64,000 nt of DNA from Opitutaceae bacterium (lineage in GTDB: Bacteria; Verrucomicrobiota; Verrucomicrobiia; Opitutales; Opitutaceae), in NCBI GenBank assembly GCA_028691845.1, contig JAQUYL010000007.1, forward strand, positions 82,652 through 146,651. Direction: 5' to 3'. A program made the translations under genes and the position numbers. This document shows positions 54,263-63,075 of the stretch, piece after piece. The notes beneath the pieces were generated by a model, which was given only the letters and a program-made list of their open reading frames with translations, had not been told where the DNA came from and made no database searches. Every line of letters starts with the position of its first letter. Position 1 is the stretch's first letter.

Positions 54263-54274
54263 CACTACTTTTCA

Positions 54275-54580
54275 TCAGTTTTTCAGTTCGTTGAGTTCCT
54301 CTATCTGCACGGTCAGGCGCTGGCGGTACAACGCCACGATGATGGCCAGGCCAACGGCGACTTCAGCCGCCGCGATCGTGAGCACGAAGAAAACAAAAAC
54401 ATTTCCGTCGAGCGTGCCGTTAAAGTGAGAAAACGCCACCAGCGCGAGCGTCGAGGAGATGAGCATCAGCTCAAGGCACATGTAGATCGCGAGCGTGTTC
54501 TTGCGCAGCAGGACGCCGAAGAACCCGAGAGCGAACAGCAGAACGCTGACCACCAGGTAATGGTTGAGACAGATAGTCAT
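54275..54580 (-). CDS. nuoK: NADH-quinone oxidoreductase subunit K
   Basis: The 101-residue membrane subunit has three helices with the conserved Glu residues in [18 protein letters not shown] and [40 protein letters not shown] also fits NuoK. It overlaps nuoJ by 4 bp (ATGA-type junction), as is common. Confidence 0.96.
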   Translation of the reverse strand: MTICLNHYLVVSVLLFALGFFGVLLRKNTLAIYMCLELMLISSTLALVAFSHFNGTLDGNVFVFFVLTIAAAEVAVGLAIIVALYRQRLTVQIEELNELKN

Positions 54581-55086
54581 CGGGCCTTCTCCGCAGAATC
54601 GAGTTTCTTGCTGAGCACGACCACGCCGAGCATGGCCCCGAGCAGGAGAAAGCCCACAACCTGCACTGGCAGCAGATAAGTGGTGAAAAGCCGCTCAGCG
54701 TAGGCTTTGAGCGAGGGGACTGCCGTTTCTGCCGGTCCGGCCAGGGCGAGTCGCGCACGCGTCAGGAACGACAGCACTCCCATGACCAGCAACGCGCCGC
54801 CGAGCCCGGCGGCCGCGAGGGTCAGGGGCTTGAAGGGCTTTCGCGCCGCCGGCTGCGTATCGAGCAGCATGATGATGAAGAGGAACAGGGCGACGACCGC
54901 ACCGGCGTAGACCAGCAGCAGCACGAATGCCAGCAGGTAGGCGTCGAGCAGCACGAACAGCCCCGCCAGACCGACGAGACTGAGCAGCAGGCAGAGTGCG
55001 CCGTTGACGGTGTTCCTGTTCGCCACCACCAGCGCGGCGGAGCCCAGCGTCAGACCAGCAAAGAGATAGAAGAAGATTGCGGCCAT
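54577..55086 (-). CDS. nuoJ: NADH-quinone oxidoreductase subunit J
   Basis: The 169-residue membrane subunit has five helices. [20 protein letters not shown] and [20 protein letters not shown] (with the pi-bulge region of the family) are typical. It follows nuoI by 3 bp and overlaps nuoK, so the three are translationally linked. Confidence 0.94.
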   Translation of the reverse strand: MAAIFFYLFAGLTLGSAALVVANRNTVNGALCLLLSLVGLAGLFVLLDAYLLAFVLLLVYAGAVVALFLFIIMLLDTQPAARKPFKPLTLAAAGLGGALLVMGVLSFLTRARLALAGPAETAVPSLKAYAERLFTTYLLPVQVVGFLLLGAMLGVVVLSKKLDSAEKAR

Positions 55087-55089
55087 GGC

Positions 55090-55629
55090 TCAGTGTTGGG
55101 CGCGGCCCGCCTGCTCGGCCGCCCGTTTTTTGTCCCACTTGAAATGCAGGTCCGGCAGTGTGCCGCCAAGCTCGTATAGCCGGTCCTTGTGATTGACCAG
55201 ATCCCCCCGCGAATAGCCGGACAGGGAATACTGGTTTTGCAGGAAAATCGCCTCCTCCGGGCAAACCTCTTGGCAGAGCCCGCAGTAGATGCAGCGCAAC
55301 ATGTCGATGTCGAAGGCCTGCGGGGCCTTCTCGACATTGGCGGTCGGGGCATCCGCCGGGATGGCGCCGGGCGTGATGCGGATCGCCTTGGGCGGGCAGA
55401 CGAACTCACAGAGCTGGCACGATACGCATTTCTCGCGGCCGTTGGGATCCTTCACCAGCGTGGGCACGCCGCGGTAACCGGGCGGGATCGTCGGCCGCTC
55501 CTCCGGGTACTCGAGCGTCACCTTCGGGGAAAACAGGTGCTTCCAGGTGGTCTTCAGGCCGCCAAGAATCTGCGGAAGGTAGGTGCGTTCCGCGAAGGTG
55601 AGGGGGGTGCGTTCGACGACGTAAGGCAT
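55090..55629 (-). CDS. nuoI: NADH-quinone oxidoreductase subunit I
   Basis: The 179-residue subunit carries two 4Fe-4S clusters: CVSCQLCEFVCPPKAI and CIYCGLCQEVCPEEAI. TLEYPEERPTIPPGYRGVPT is the typical N-terminal region. It passes electrons from NuoG/NuoD-side clusters toward NuoB. Start at MPYVVERTPLTFAER (55629); the frame to 55719 would extend into spacer repeat text. Confidence 0.96.
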   Translation of the reverse strand: MPYVVERTPLTFAERTYLPQILGGLKTTWKHLFSPKVTLEYPEERPTIPPGYRGVPTLVKDPNGREKCVSCQLCEFVCPPKAIRITPGAIPADAPTANVEKAPQAFDIDMLRCIYCGLCQEVCPEEAIFLQNQYSLSGYSRGDLVNHKDRLYELGGTLPDLHFKWDKKRAAEQAGRAQH

Positions 55630-55638
55630 GACGGCAGG

Positions 55639-55748
55639 CCAGGAGTCAGGATACAGGAGACAGGAGGGAAGCCGCCGTGGCGACGACATCCCTCGGGTGA
55701 AGGATTTCGCCGCCTTCACTCCTAGCTCCCGGCTTCTGGCTTCCGAGT
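55639..55748. repeat. inverted repeat-ended insert in the nuoH-nuoI spacer
   Basis: The left end reads GGCCAGGAGTCAGGATACAG. The right end on the minus strand reads GGAAGCCAGAAGCCGGGAGC then TAGGAGTGAAGG. Both share the GGAGTCAGGAG/CCAGAAGCCGGGAG vocabulary found around the four-helix-bundle gene in the nuoF-nuoG gap. It may be a gene-less derivative of the same element. Confidence 0.5.
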
Positions 55749-55749
55749 T

Positions 55750-56898
55750 TCATTTTTGGATCAGCGCGATGGCGAGCGCATAAACAATCAAGTTGCCGAT
55801 GACGAGCGGAAGGAGCCCGCTCCAGCCGAGTTTCATGATCTGGTCGTAGCGGAATCGCGGCACAGTCCACCGCACCCACATGAATAAGAAAATGACCCCG
55901 AGGACCTTCCCCAGGAAGATCACGATTGAAATCGTGCCTACCAGAATCGGGGATCCCTCGAGACCAAGCCAGCCGGCGAACTGTGCCAGCGATATCCATG
56001 GCAGCGGGTTCCAGCCGCCCAGGAAAAGCAGCGTGAACACAGCCGAGCCGACGAGCATGTGCGAATACTCGGCCACAAAGAACAGCGCCCACTTGAATGC
56101 CCCGTATTCCGTATGGAAGCCTCCCACGAGATCGGGCTCGCCCTCAGCCATGTCAAACGGCAGGCGGTTCGTCTCGGCGAAAAGCGCCACGAGAAACACC
56201 AAGGCCGACACGGGCATGAGAAAAACAAACCACAGGCCGCCCCAGAAGCCGGCGCGGCTCTGGAATTCCACGACACGGGCTAGGCTGAGGGTGCCGTCGC
56301 CGCCGGGGATATTGATCCACAGGAACACCGGCAGCACCGAGATCGTCAGCGAAAGCTCGTAGGAGATGAGCTGTGCCGAGGCGCGAATACTGCCGAGGAA
56401 CGGATACTTGGAGTTTGCCGACCAGCCGGCCAGAATCAGCGCGTAAACCCCCAGCGACGCCACCGCAAAAACCGCAAGAATGCCGACATCGACATTGGCA
56501 AGCATCAGCGGCACAACCTGGCCGCCGCGGTTCAGATAGGCCCCGAACGGCACGACCGCCACCGTGGTGAAGGCCAGCGTCACGGCCACAATCGGCGCCA
56601 GGATGAAGTAGACCTTGTTCACGTGTCCCGGCAGCGGATCCTCCTTGAAGAGCATCTTGAGGCCATCCGACATAAGGTGGAAGATGCCGAGTCTTTGGAG
56701 GAACGGACCGATCACCGGCACCCACCGGAACCAGAATGGAATCGCGCGGTTGGGACCCGGCCGGTTCTGAATCCAAGCCGCCACCTTGCGCTCGGCCATC
56801 GACGACGCCCCGGCAATTGGAAAGATGACGCCGATCACCGCGAGGCCCTTGATGAGCATCTGCACGAACAGCGGAAGACTGGTCCAGAATTCAACCAT
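55750..56898 (-). CDS. nuoH: NADH-quinone oxidoreductase subunit H
   Basis: The 382-residue membrane subunit helps form the quinone chamber. Motifs: GASSMAERKVAAWIQNRPGP, LSDGLKMLFKEDPLPGHVNK, YALILAGWSANSKYPFLGSI, RASAQLISYELSLTISVLPV and FALFAETNRLPFDMAEGEPD-like text (LFAETNRLPFDMAEGEPDLV). It is preceded by nuoG with a 6 bp gap. Confidence 0.97.
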   Translation of the reverse strand: MVEFWTSLPLFVQMLIKGLAVIGVIFPIAGASSMAERKVAAWIQNRPGPNRAIPFWFRWVPVIGPFLQRLGIFHLMSDGLKMLFKEDPLPGHVNKVYFILAPIVAVTLAFTTVAVVPFGAYLNRGGQVVPLMLANVDVGILAVFAVASLGVYALILAGWSANSKYPFLGSIRASAQLISYELSLTISVLPVFLWINIPGGDGTLSLARVVEFQSRAGFWGGLWFVFLMPVSALVFLVALFAETNRLPFDMAEGEPDLVGGFHTEYGAFKWALFFVAEYSHMLVGSAVFTLLFLGGWNPLPWISLAQFAGWLGLEGSPILVGTISIVIFLGKVLGVIFLFMWVRWTVPRFRYDQIMKLGWSGLLPLVIGNLIVYALAIALIQK

Positions 56899-56904
56899 GA
56901 GGCG

Positions 56905-58686
56905 TCAGGCGGTGGCGACCACCGCTTTCGCGGCGGGTTGGTAGTGAAGTGTTTCGCCTTCGGCAAATGGTAGCGAGGCGAACGGGGCGGCGTCGAGCTG
57001 CAAGCCGTCCGGCGGGATGGTGGCGTAGGACACCCCGCCGAGCGGCTTCACTTCCGTGGAAATTATTGACCAGAGGGTCGCCAAATCTGGCGGGATACTG
57101 GCCCCTCCGGCTGCGCCAAGCAAACCGCACAAGATGCCGAGGTCGTCGGCCACTTCCTGCGGGCCGGGCACGGCCCGGGCGAACTTCTGAAGGCGGAACT
57201 GCTGGTTGATGAACGTTCCGTTTTTCTCGAATACCGTGAGGGTGGGAAGGAGAACCCGCGCCGCATCGCTCGTCGGGTTTCGGTGCGTGCCGAGATAGAC
57301 GATGGCGACCTTGCCGAGTTGTGCGGCAGTCAGCCCGGCTGCGGCAAGATCCTCGCCGATCGCAAGGATCGTCTTAACCTGGCCGGCGTCAATTTGGGCA
57401 GCGAGGCTGGCCAGCCCGCCGATCCCGATCTCCACTGGATCGGGGCCGGTCCCTCCACCGGGGCCCCGGCGCAACAAGCCCCCTCCGACGCCCGAATCAG
57501 GAAGCGCCTTGATCAGGCCGATGACCAGCGCGCCGCGAACGTTGGGATTGCGATCGGCGGAGATGAGCAGGCCGTCGCCCTGCCCCACCCGGCTGACCAG
57601 CCACGCCGGCGCCTGGAGCGCCTCGGCCAGTTTTTTGGCGAGGAACTGCTCCTCGACCGAGCTGCGGCCGGATCCGACGATCGCCACCGAGCCGGCTTTG
57701 AGCAGCTCCGCCGCGGCCTGGATCGCGCCTTCCCTGGTTGTGCTGGCGCCGTTGATCCTGGCATCGGTCAGCCGGTTGTCGGCCCGCACCAGTTTGTACA
57801 GCATGCGGCCGGAATCGGCCATCCAAGTGTCGTTGACCGCATCGTTCCGGCGTGGCGTGATGCGGTAGATGACGCCTTCGCGGCTCCATACCTCGGTGTT
57901 CACGCCAACGGACGACTCAGTATCGATGCTCGGGGTGGGTTTGAGGAACCATACCCGCATCTTGAAGCGAAAATCCGTGCTGGTGAGTGCGCCGACCGGG
58001 CAAATGTCGACTGTGTTGAGCGAATAGTTGTTCTCGAGCCGGCGGCCCGGATAGCACGCAAGGGTCGAATAGCTGCCGCGGTCAATGAAGCCGAGCACGT
58101 CGTCCCGCACGATCTCCCGGCAGAAGCGGATGCAGCGCGAACATAGGATGCAGCGCTCATCGTCGAGGGTGACCCGCGGGCCCAGTTGCGTGCGCTTGGG
58201 TTTGACGTTCTTGCTCTCCACAAAGCGAGAGTAGCCGCGGCCGTAGCTTGTGGAGTATTCCTGCAGCTGGCACTCGCCCGCCTGATCGCAGATCGGACAG
58301 TCGAGCGGGTGGTTGAGGAGAAGGAACTCGGTGACCCCGTGGCGGCAGTCCTCGACGAGCGGCGAGGTGGTGCGGATGTGCAGGCCGGGAGAGGCATTCG
58401 TCGCGCAACCGACCTGCGGGCGCGCCATCCAGTTGATCCTCGGCAGGCCGGTGGCGGGGTCGATGAGCGGCTGCCGCGTAGCGGGATCAAGGGCCGGCAG
58501 ACCCATCTCGATGAGGCACATCCGGCAGTTGCCCGAGACGCTGAGTTTCGGGTGGTAACAGTAATGCGGAATCTCGATCCCAAGCTGCCGCGCAGCCTCA
58601 ATCACGTTTGTGCCTTTGGGCACGGCGATCTCCCGGCCGTCGATATTGACGGTAACGAGGTCGGCGGGTTTGGGAGGGGAAGACAT
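56905..58686 (-). CDS. nuoG: NADH-quinone oxidoreductase subunit G
   Basis: The 593-residue Fe-S subunit has an N-terminal 2Fe-2S ferredoxin domain (CYHPKLSVSGNCRMC), the His-Cys cluster region (DCRHGVTEFLLLNHPLDCPI then CDQAGECQLQ), a 4Fe-4S pair (CILCSRCIRFCREIV and CPVGALTS), and a shortened molybdopterin-oxidoreductase-like C-terminal half. That is shorter than in E. coli NuoG (about 900). Start at MSSPPKPADLVTVNIDG (58686); the open frame to 58872 runs through inserted repeat text and the four-helix-bundle gene. Confidence 0.94.
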   Translation of the reverse strand: MSSPPKPADLVTVNIDGREIAVPKGTNVIEAARQLGIEIPHYCYHPKLSVSGNCRMCLIEMGLPALDPATRQPLIDPATGLPRINWMARPQVGCATNASPGLHIRTTSPLVEDCRHGVTEFLLLNHPLDCPICDQAGECQLQEYSTSYGRGYSRFVESKNVKPKRTQLGPRVTLDDERCILCSRCIRFCREIVRDDVLGFIDRGSYSTLACYPGRRLENNYSLNTVDICPVGALTSTDFRFKMRVWFLKPTPSIDTESSVGVNTEVWSREGVIYRITPRRNDAVNDTWMADSGRMLYKLVRADNRLTDARINGASTTREGAIQAAAELLKAGSVAIVGSGRSSVEEQFLAKKLAEALQAPAWLVSRVGQGDGLLISADRNPNVRGALVIGLIKALPDSGVGGGLLRRGPGGGTGPDPVEIGIGGLASLAAQIDAGQVKTILAIGEDLAAAGLTAAQLGKVAIVYLGTHRNPTSDAARVLLPTLTVFEKNGTFINQQFRLQKFARAVPGPQEVADDLGILCGLLGAAGGASIPPDLATLWSIISTEVKPLGGVSYATIPPDGLQLDAAPFASLPFAEGETLHYQPAAKAVVATA

Positions 58687-58690
58687 TACG

Positions 58691-58731
58691 GAAGGAGTCA
58701 GGATAGGAGGAGAAAAGGAGTCAGGAGCCGG
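58691..58731. repeat. terminal repeat, left side of the four-helix-bundle insert
   Basis: Text GGAGTCAGGATAGGAGG and then AAGGAGTCAGGAGCCGGGAG runs up to and into the last codons of the four-helix-bundle gene, whose final TPGS plus stop is encoded by this repeat. The other end of the insert (59098-59133) carries the same words in reverse orientation. Confidence 0.6.
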
Positions 58732-59149
58732 GAGTGGCGATGGCGCGGGCGTAGTCGTCGAGCAAACGACTAACTTCCTCGAGTTGCGCCAACAAGTTGC
58801 CGCCATCGCCGTAGCCCAAGTCGCAGGCGCGGATAAGATAGTACCGGCACTCCTCAAGCGAGCCTTGGGCAATATTCATGAAACGCTTCTTGTCGGCGAC
58901 GCCGGATTTCTTGAATCCCTCGGCGATATTGGCCGGGAACGAAACGGCGGCCCGCTGGAACCGCGCCGTGAGACCATAGGTTTCCTTGGCCCGGAAGGCG
59001 TCCGTGAAACGACAAAGGACCAGCAGGACCAGCACCCACGCGCGAGCTTTTTGCCACACGAAGAGGTCCTCAAAAGTCCGGGCGGGAGCGCGGAGGCTAC
59101 TCCTGGCTTCTGGCTCCTGACTCCTGGCTGCTGTTGGCGCGGCTACCAT
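58721..59149 (-). CDS. four-helix-bundle protein (S23/IVP family) inserted in the nuo operon
   Basis: The 142-residue protein matches the four-helix-bundle family related to proteins encoded in 23S rRNA intervening sequences: FEDLFVWQKARAWVL, ETYGLTARFQRAAVSFPANI, AEGFKKSGVADKKRFMNIAQ and GSLEECRYYLIRACDLGYG. The first about 25 residues (MVAAPTAARSQEPEARSSLR) are translated repeat text, so the true start could be further in. The ATG at 59149 directly abuts the nuoF stop at 59150, and nuoG begins 35 bp after its stop. It has no known role in complex I. Inverted GGAGTCAGGAG-type repeats flank it. Members are small pentameric helical bundles of unknown function. Confidence 0.85.
   Translation of the reverse strand: MVAAPTAARSQEPEARSSLRAPARTFEDLFVWQKARAWVLVLLVLCRFTDAFRAKETYGLTARFQRAAVSFPANIAEGFKKSGVADKKRFMNIAQGSLEECRYYLIRACDLGYGDGGNLLAQLEEVSRLLDDYARAIATPGS
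59098..59133. repeat. terminal repeat, right side of the four-helix-bundle insert
   Basis: On the minus strand this reads CAGCAGCCAGGAGTCAGGAG followed by CCAGAAGCCAGGAGTA. It is inverted with respect to 58691-58731 (AAGGAGTCAGGAGCCGGGAG). The shared core GGAGTCAGGAGCC is exact in both arms. Confidence 0.6.
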
Positions 59150-60496
59150 TTAGACAAGTGGGGTGACGGGTTTCGCAGTCTTCTTCGTCTCGGCGTATTG
59201 CCTGAACTCGTCGCCGAATTTCTGGACGAAACTCTGGGTGGGCCAGGCGCACGCCTCGCCGAAGGCGCAGACGGTGCGGCCGGCGATCTGGTCGGCCACC
59301 GACTGGAGCAGTTCGCCGTCCTGGGCGCGGGCCCCTCCGTGGACCATGCGGGTGGTGATTTTTCTCATCCAGAGCGAGCCTTCGCGGCACGGCGTGCACT
59401 GGCCGCAGCTTTCGTGGGCGTAGAAGGCGTTGATATTGGCCAGTGCCTCGACCATATTGACGCTGTCGTCCATCACAATGACGCCGCCCGAGCCACCCAT
59501 GGTGCCGCAAGCGGAGAGGTAATCGAAATCCAGGGGAATATCCTCGACGCTCCACTCTGCCATCGAGCCTTCCCTCAGCTTCACTCTGAATCTCTCGCCG
59601 AACTTGAGCACCTTGGCTGACGAACCGCCGGGGATAACCGCCTTGAAAGTCCGGCCGGGACGCGGGCCGCCGCAGACTTCGTAAAGCAACTGGCCCAGGG
59701 TGATCCGGCCGACCTCGAACTCGTAGTAGCCAGGCCGCCGGACGTGGCCGCTCACGCAGTAGATGCGCGTGCCGGTGTTGTTGGGCGTACCGATCCGGGC
59801 GAAGGCGTCGCCGCCCATGTCAGCGATGTGCTTCACATGGCAGATCGTCTCGACGTTGTTGACGATTGTCGGGCACTGGTAGAGGCCAAGCACGGCGGGG
59901 AAATAGGGCGGTTTGATGCGCGGATACGGACGCTTGCCCTCGAGCGACTCGATGAGGCCGGTCTCCTCCCCGCAGATGTAGGCGCCGGCGCCGCGGTGCA
60001 CAAACACGTCGCAGGAGTAGGCGGTGCCGAGGATGTTGCGGCCGACAAACCGATGCTCCCGGGCCTCCTGGATGGCCCTCTCCAGAATGCGGGCCCCCTG
60101 GGGAAATTCGCCGCGAATGTAGATATAGGCCTGCCTCACGTTGTTCGCCCAGCAGGTGATCATGATGCCCTCGATGAGCTGGTGCGGATCCTGGTGGATG
60201 AGGTGGCGGTCCTTGAACGTGCCGGGCTCGGACTCGTCGGCATTGACGACGAGGTAGACGGGCTTGCCGCTCTTGCGGTCGACCAGCGTCCACTTGAGGC
60301 CGCACGAGAAACCGGCCCCCCCCCGGCCGCGCAGTCCGGATTTTTTCACCTCGTCGATCAACTCCTCGGGCTGGCGGGCAATCGCACGCTTCATCACCCC
60401 GTATCCGCCGTGCCGGAGGTAGCAGTCAATGTCGCTCGTGTAGCCGGGCTCGTCGATGTGAGCGAGGAGGATTCGGCGTTGGACGGGAGCGGGCAT
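59150..60496 (-). CDS. nuoF: NADH-quinone oxidoreductase subunit F
   Basis: The 448-residue subunit binds NADH, FMN and one 4Fe-4S cluster. Motifs: GLRGRGGAGFSCGLKW (NADH site), VVNADESEPGTFKDRHLIHQ (FMN), GAGAYICGEETGLIESLEGK, RIKPPYFPAVLGLYQCPTIV and ESCGQCTPCREG (cluster ligands). The C-terminal tail has no extra ferredoxin domain. A run of nine C at about 60319 encodes the GGAGFS glycines. nuoE lies 51 bp upstream. Confidence 0.97.
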   Translation of the reverse strand: MPAPVQRRILLAHIDEPGYTSDIDCYLRHGGYGVMKRAIARQPEELIDEVKKSGLRGRGGAGFSCGLKWTLVDRKSGKPVYLVVNADESEPGTFKDRHLIHQDPHQLIEGIMITCWANNVRQAYIYIRGEFPQGARILERAIQEAREHRFVGRNILGTAYSCDVFVHRGAGAYICGEETGLIESLEGKRPYPRIKPPYFPAVLGLYQCPTIVNNVETICHVKHIADMGGDAFARIGTPNNTGTRIYCVSGHVRRPGYYEFEVGRITLGQLLYEVCGGPRPGRTFKAVIPGGSSAKVLKFGERFRVKLREGSMAEWSVEDIPLDFDYLSACGTMGGSGGVIVMDDSVNMVEALANINAFYAHESCGQCTPCREGSLWMRKITTRMVHGGARAQDGELLQSVADQIAGRTVCAFGEACAWPTQSFVQKFGDEFRQYAETKKTAKPVTPLV

Positions 60497-60547
60497 CGGG
60501 AGGATATACGATTTTGGATTCTGAAATTGGGCTGGAGGATGGCGGGG

Positions 60548-61036
60548 CTACGGGCGTTTGGCCGCTTCCGCCTTGATTTTATCGGCGAGCACCCTGGCCT
60601 TGGCGACATCAACATTCTCGTAGAGATCGTCGTCGATCATCACGATCGGGCCGCTGCCACAGCTGGCGAGGCATTCGACGAATTCAATCGTCACCTCGCC
60701 GTCGGCGGACACCTCGTTGAGGTCGCAGCCGAACTGCCTGCGGAACTCCTCAAACACCGGATAGCCACCGGTGAGCGCACAGGAGAGCGTGCGGCAAATC
60801 CTGATGTGCCGCCGGCCGATCGGGTGGCGGCGGAACATCGGATAAAACGTGACGAGCTCGTAGAGATTAATGGGCTGCAGTTCGAGCCTGGCGGCGATCC
60901 ATTCGATGGCCTCGTCAGACAGATAACCCTGATCCTCCTGGACGAGATGCAGCAACGGCAGCGCGGCGCTGCGCTTCACCGGGTAATGGGTGATGGCCTC
61001 GTCAATCTTGCGGAGCGTGTCGGGCTTGAGATTCAT
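60548..61036 (-). CDS. nuoE: NADH-quinone oxidoreductase subunit E
   Basis: The 162-residue subunit has a thioredoxin-like 2Fe-2S domain with ICRTLSCALTGGYPVFEEFR (first Cys pair) and VECLASCGSGPIVMIDDDLY (second pair). ALPLLHLVQEDQGYLSDEAI is the standard N-terminal helix region. The first cysteine pair is spaced C-x4-C as in the family. Start at MNLKPDTLRKIDEAI (61036); the longer frame to 61087 reads spacer repeat text. Confidence 0.95.
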   Translation of the reverse strand: MNLKPDTLRKIDEAITHYPVKRSAALPLLHLVQEDQGYLSDEAIEWIAARLELQPINLYELVTFYPMFRRHPIGRRHIRICRTLSCALTGGYPVFEEFRRQFGCDLNEVSADGEVTIEFVECLASCGSGPIVMIDDDLYENVDVAKARVLADKIKAEAAKRP

Positions 61037-61040
61037 CTCG

Positions 61041-61181
61041 CAGAAGAAGCGAAGAGCGAGGAGAGAGGAGCGAGCATCGGCCGGCAACGCTCGACCCGCT
61101 CATCACGGGGTTGGAGAAAGAGGCTGGAAGATTTATTATACATGCTCGCTTCTCGCTACTCGATGCTCGCTCCTGGGCTCA
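61041..61181. repeat. inverted repeat-ended insert in the nuoD-nuoE spacer
   Basis: The left part AAGCGAAGAGCGAGGAGAGA then GGAGCGAGCATCGG and the right part, read on the minus strand as CCCAGGAGCGAGCATCGAGT then AGCGAGAAGCGAGCA, share an exact 13-base GGAGCGAGCATCG in inverted orientation about 80 bp apart. The right arm runs into the last codon of nuoD. The centre (61081-61140) is unremarkable. Same word style as the other nuo spacer inserts. Confidence 0.55.
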
Positions 61182-62417
61182 CCGGTCGCATTCCCCCATC
61201 ACGAAATCGAGCGATCCGAGGATGGAGACCACATCGGCCACCATGGCGCCGACGCAGACTTTGGGCAGGATGCTGAGGTTGCAGAATGACGGGCTGCGGA
61301 TCTTGAGGCGCCAGGGCACGCCGCCACCTTTGCTTACGATGTAGAAGCCGAGCACGCCTTTCGGGTTTTCGGCCTCAAAATACACCTCGCCAGGCGGCAG
61401 CTGCGGACCCTCGGTGACGAGCATGAAATTTTGGATGAGTTCCTCCATGCTGGTAAGGATCTTGTCCTTCGGCGGCGGGAAGATTTTCTTCGCTTCGGTC
61501 GCATACCACTCGCCGGGGGGGAACTTTGCGACAGCCTGCTTGATGATGCGCACGGACTGCTTCATCTCCTCGGCGCGGCACATGTAGCGGTCGAAGCAGT
61601 CGCCCTTCGAGCCGACCGGCACGTCGAAATCGTATTGCTCGTAGCCGCTGTAAGGACGGTCCTTTCGCAAATCGAGCGGCACGCCGCTGCCACGCAGATT
61701 CGGCCCCGTCAGGCCGTAGGCGATGGCCTCGGCCTGCGAAACCACCCCAATGTTCACCGTGCGGTCCTGGAAGATCCTGTTGCGCGTGAGCAGGGCGAGC
61801 GACTCGTCGAGAATGGGCAGAAACTGATCGCAGAAGGCACTGACCCGTTCCGTCCAGCCCTCGGGCACATCGCGGGCCACCCCGCCGATGCGGGTGTAGT
61901 TCGTGGTGAAGCGCGCCCCGGTCAGCTCCTCGAACAGCGTGTAGAGCTTCTCCCGCTCCAGAAACGTGTACATGAAGACCGACAAGGCTCCGACATCGAT
62001 GCCATAGGCCCCGAGCCCCATGAGGTGGGAGGAGATGCGGGCCATTTCGCTGACAATGACACGGATCGCCTGACAGCGGGGCGGCACCTCAAGATGAGCG
62101 AGGCGCTCGACCGCCAGGGTGTAGGCGACGTTGTTCGCCAGTGGCGCGAGATAGTCCAGCCGGTCCGTATAGGGCACGAACTGGTTGTAGGTCATGTTCT
62201 CGGCGATCTTCTCGTCACCTCGGTGCAGGTAGCCGACGACCGGATCGGCCTTGCGCACGACCTCGCCTTCGAGCTCGAGCTGGATGCGCAGTACGCCATG
62301 CGTGGCCGGGTGCGACGGCCCCATGGAGAGCGACATTCTCTCCGGGTGAAACTCATCCGGCAGCGCAGCGGCGGCCGTTTTGGCCGCGGTGTCGGGATAA
62401 GTGTGTTCGGTTGCCAT
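61179..62417 (-). CDS. nuoD: NADH-quinone oxidoreductase subunit D
   Basis: The 412-residue hydrogenase-like subunit lines the quinone site. Motifs: MGPSHPATHGVLRIQLELEG (shortened MGPSHPATHGVLRI), VGYLHRGDEKIAENMTYNQF, PYTDRLDYLAPLANNVAY, GAYGIDVGALSVFMYTFLER, TRIGGVARDVPEGW and the C-terminal VCVGAMVADVVSILGSLDFV. It ends with MGECDR, the usual last turn. nuoC lies 15 bp upstream. Confidence 0.97.
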   Translation of the reverse strand: MATEHTYPDTAAKTAAAALPDEFHPERMSLSMGPSHPATHGVLRIQLELEGEVVRKADPVVGYLHRGDEKIAENMTYNQFVPYTDRLDYLAPLANNVAYTLAVERLAHLEVPPRCQAIRVIVSEMARISSHLMGLGAYGIDVGALSVFMYTFLEREKLYTLFEELTGARFTTNYTRIGGVARDVPEGWTERVSAFCDQFLPILDESLALLTRNRIFQDRTVNIGVVSQAEAIAYGLTGPNLRGSGVPLDLRKDRPYSGYEQYDFDVPVGSKGDCFDRYMCRAEEMKQSVRIIKQAVAKFPPGEWYATEAKKIFPPPKDKILTSMEELIQNFMLVTEGPQLPPGEVYFEAENPKGVLGFYIVSKGGGVPWRLKIRSPSFCNLSILPKVCVGAMVADVVSILGSLDFVMGECDR

Positions 62418-62432
62418 GACGCTCTGGAAAAT

Positions 62433-63053
62433 CTAGGTGGGCTTCTGGGAGCTTTCGCTCCACGCCTCGTCCCTGGCCCGCGGTTCGGCTCCGCTCATGG
62501 TTTCACCAGGGGTTGCGACAAAGGGACCGCCAGCCATCGGCGCAGCTTGCACCTTCTCTTTGGTTTCCGCCGCCACCTCCGGGTCGGGCAGCTCCGCGGG
62601 CAGGCCGGCCAGGGGGAATTCCTTTCGCAGCGGGAAATAGGGGTAACCTTCCCACATCAGGATGCGCTTCAGCTCCGGATGGCCCGAAAAAACGATGCCG
62701 AACATGTCGTAGGTCTCGCGTTCGTGCCAGTTGGCCCCGGGCCAGAGCTCCGTGGCGCTGGGCATTTGTGGTTCGGCGTCGCTGGCGCAGTCGGCGGCCA
62801 CCCGCACGTAGCGATGCGCGGCCGGCGAATAAAGATGCCAGACCACCATGAAGCGCGGCGAACGCTCCAAGCCCCAGTCAATCGCCGTCACATCCCTCAA
62901 TATTTCGAACCCCGCCTCGTCGCGCAGCCAGCGCAACACCGCCAGCGCCTGCCCCGCCGGCACATTGAAGGCGGGATGATCCCGGCTGGCACGCAGAACC
63001 GCCTGCGAAAACTTCGCGGACAAGGCGGCGGCGACGTCGATGTAGGTGGTCAT
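62433..63053 (-). CDS. nuoC: NADH-quinone oxidoreductase subunit C
   Basis: The 206-residue subunit has the family block ERETYDMFGIVFSGHPELKR followed by ILMWEGYPYFPLRKEFPLAG. The N-terminal alpha/beta part (FEILRDVTAIDWGLERSPRF) also matches. A C-terminal tail of about 45 charged residues after PLAGLPAEL is not conserved. It is separate from NuoD, unlike the fused enterobacterial NuoCD. Confidence 0.95.
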   Translation of the reverse strand: MTTYIDVAAALSAKFSQAVLRASRDHPAFNVPAGQALAVLRWLRDEAGFEILRDVTAIDWGLERSPRFMVVWHLYSPAAHRYVRVAADCASDAEPQMPSATELWPGANWHERETYDMFGIVFSGHPELKRILMWEGYPYFPLRKEFPLAGLPAELPDPEVAAETKEKVQAAPMAGGPFVATPGETMSGAEPRARDEAWSESSQKPT

Positions 63054-63075
63054 GGAGAGCGCGGATGCCCGGGGT

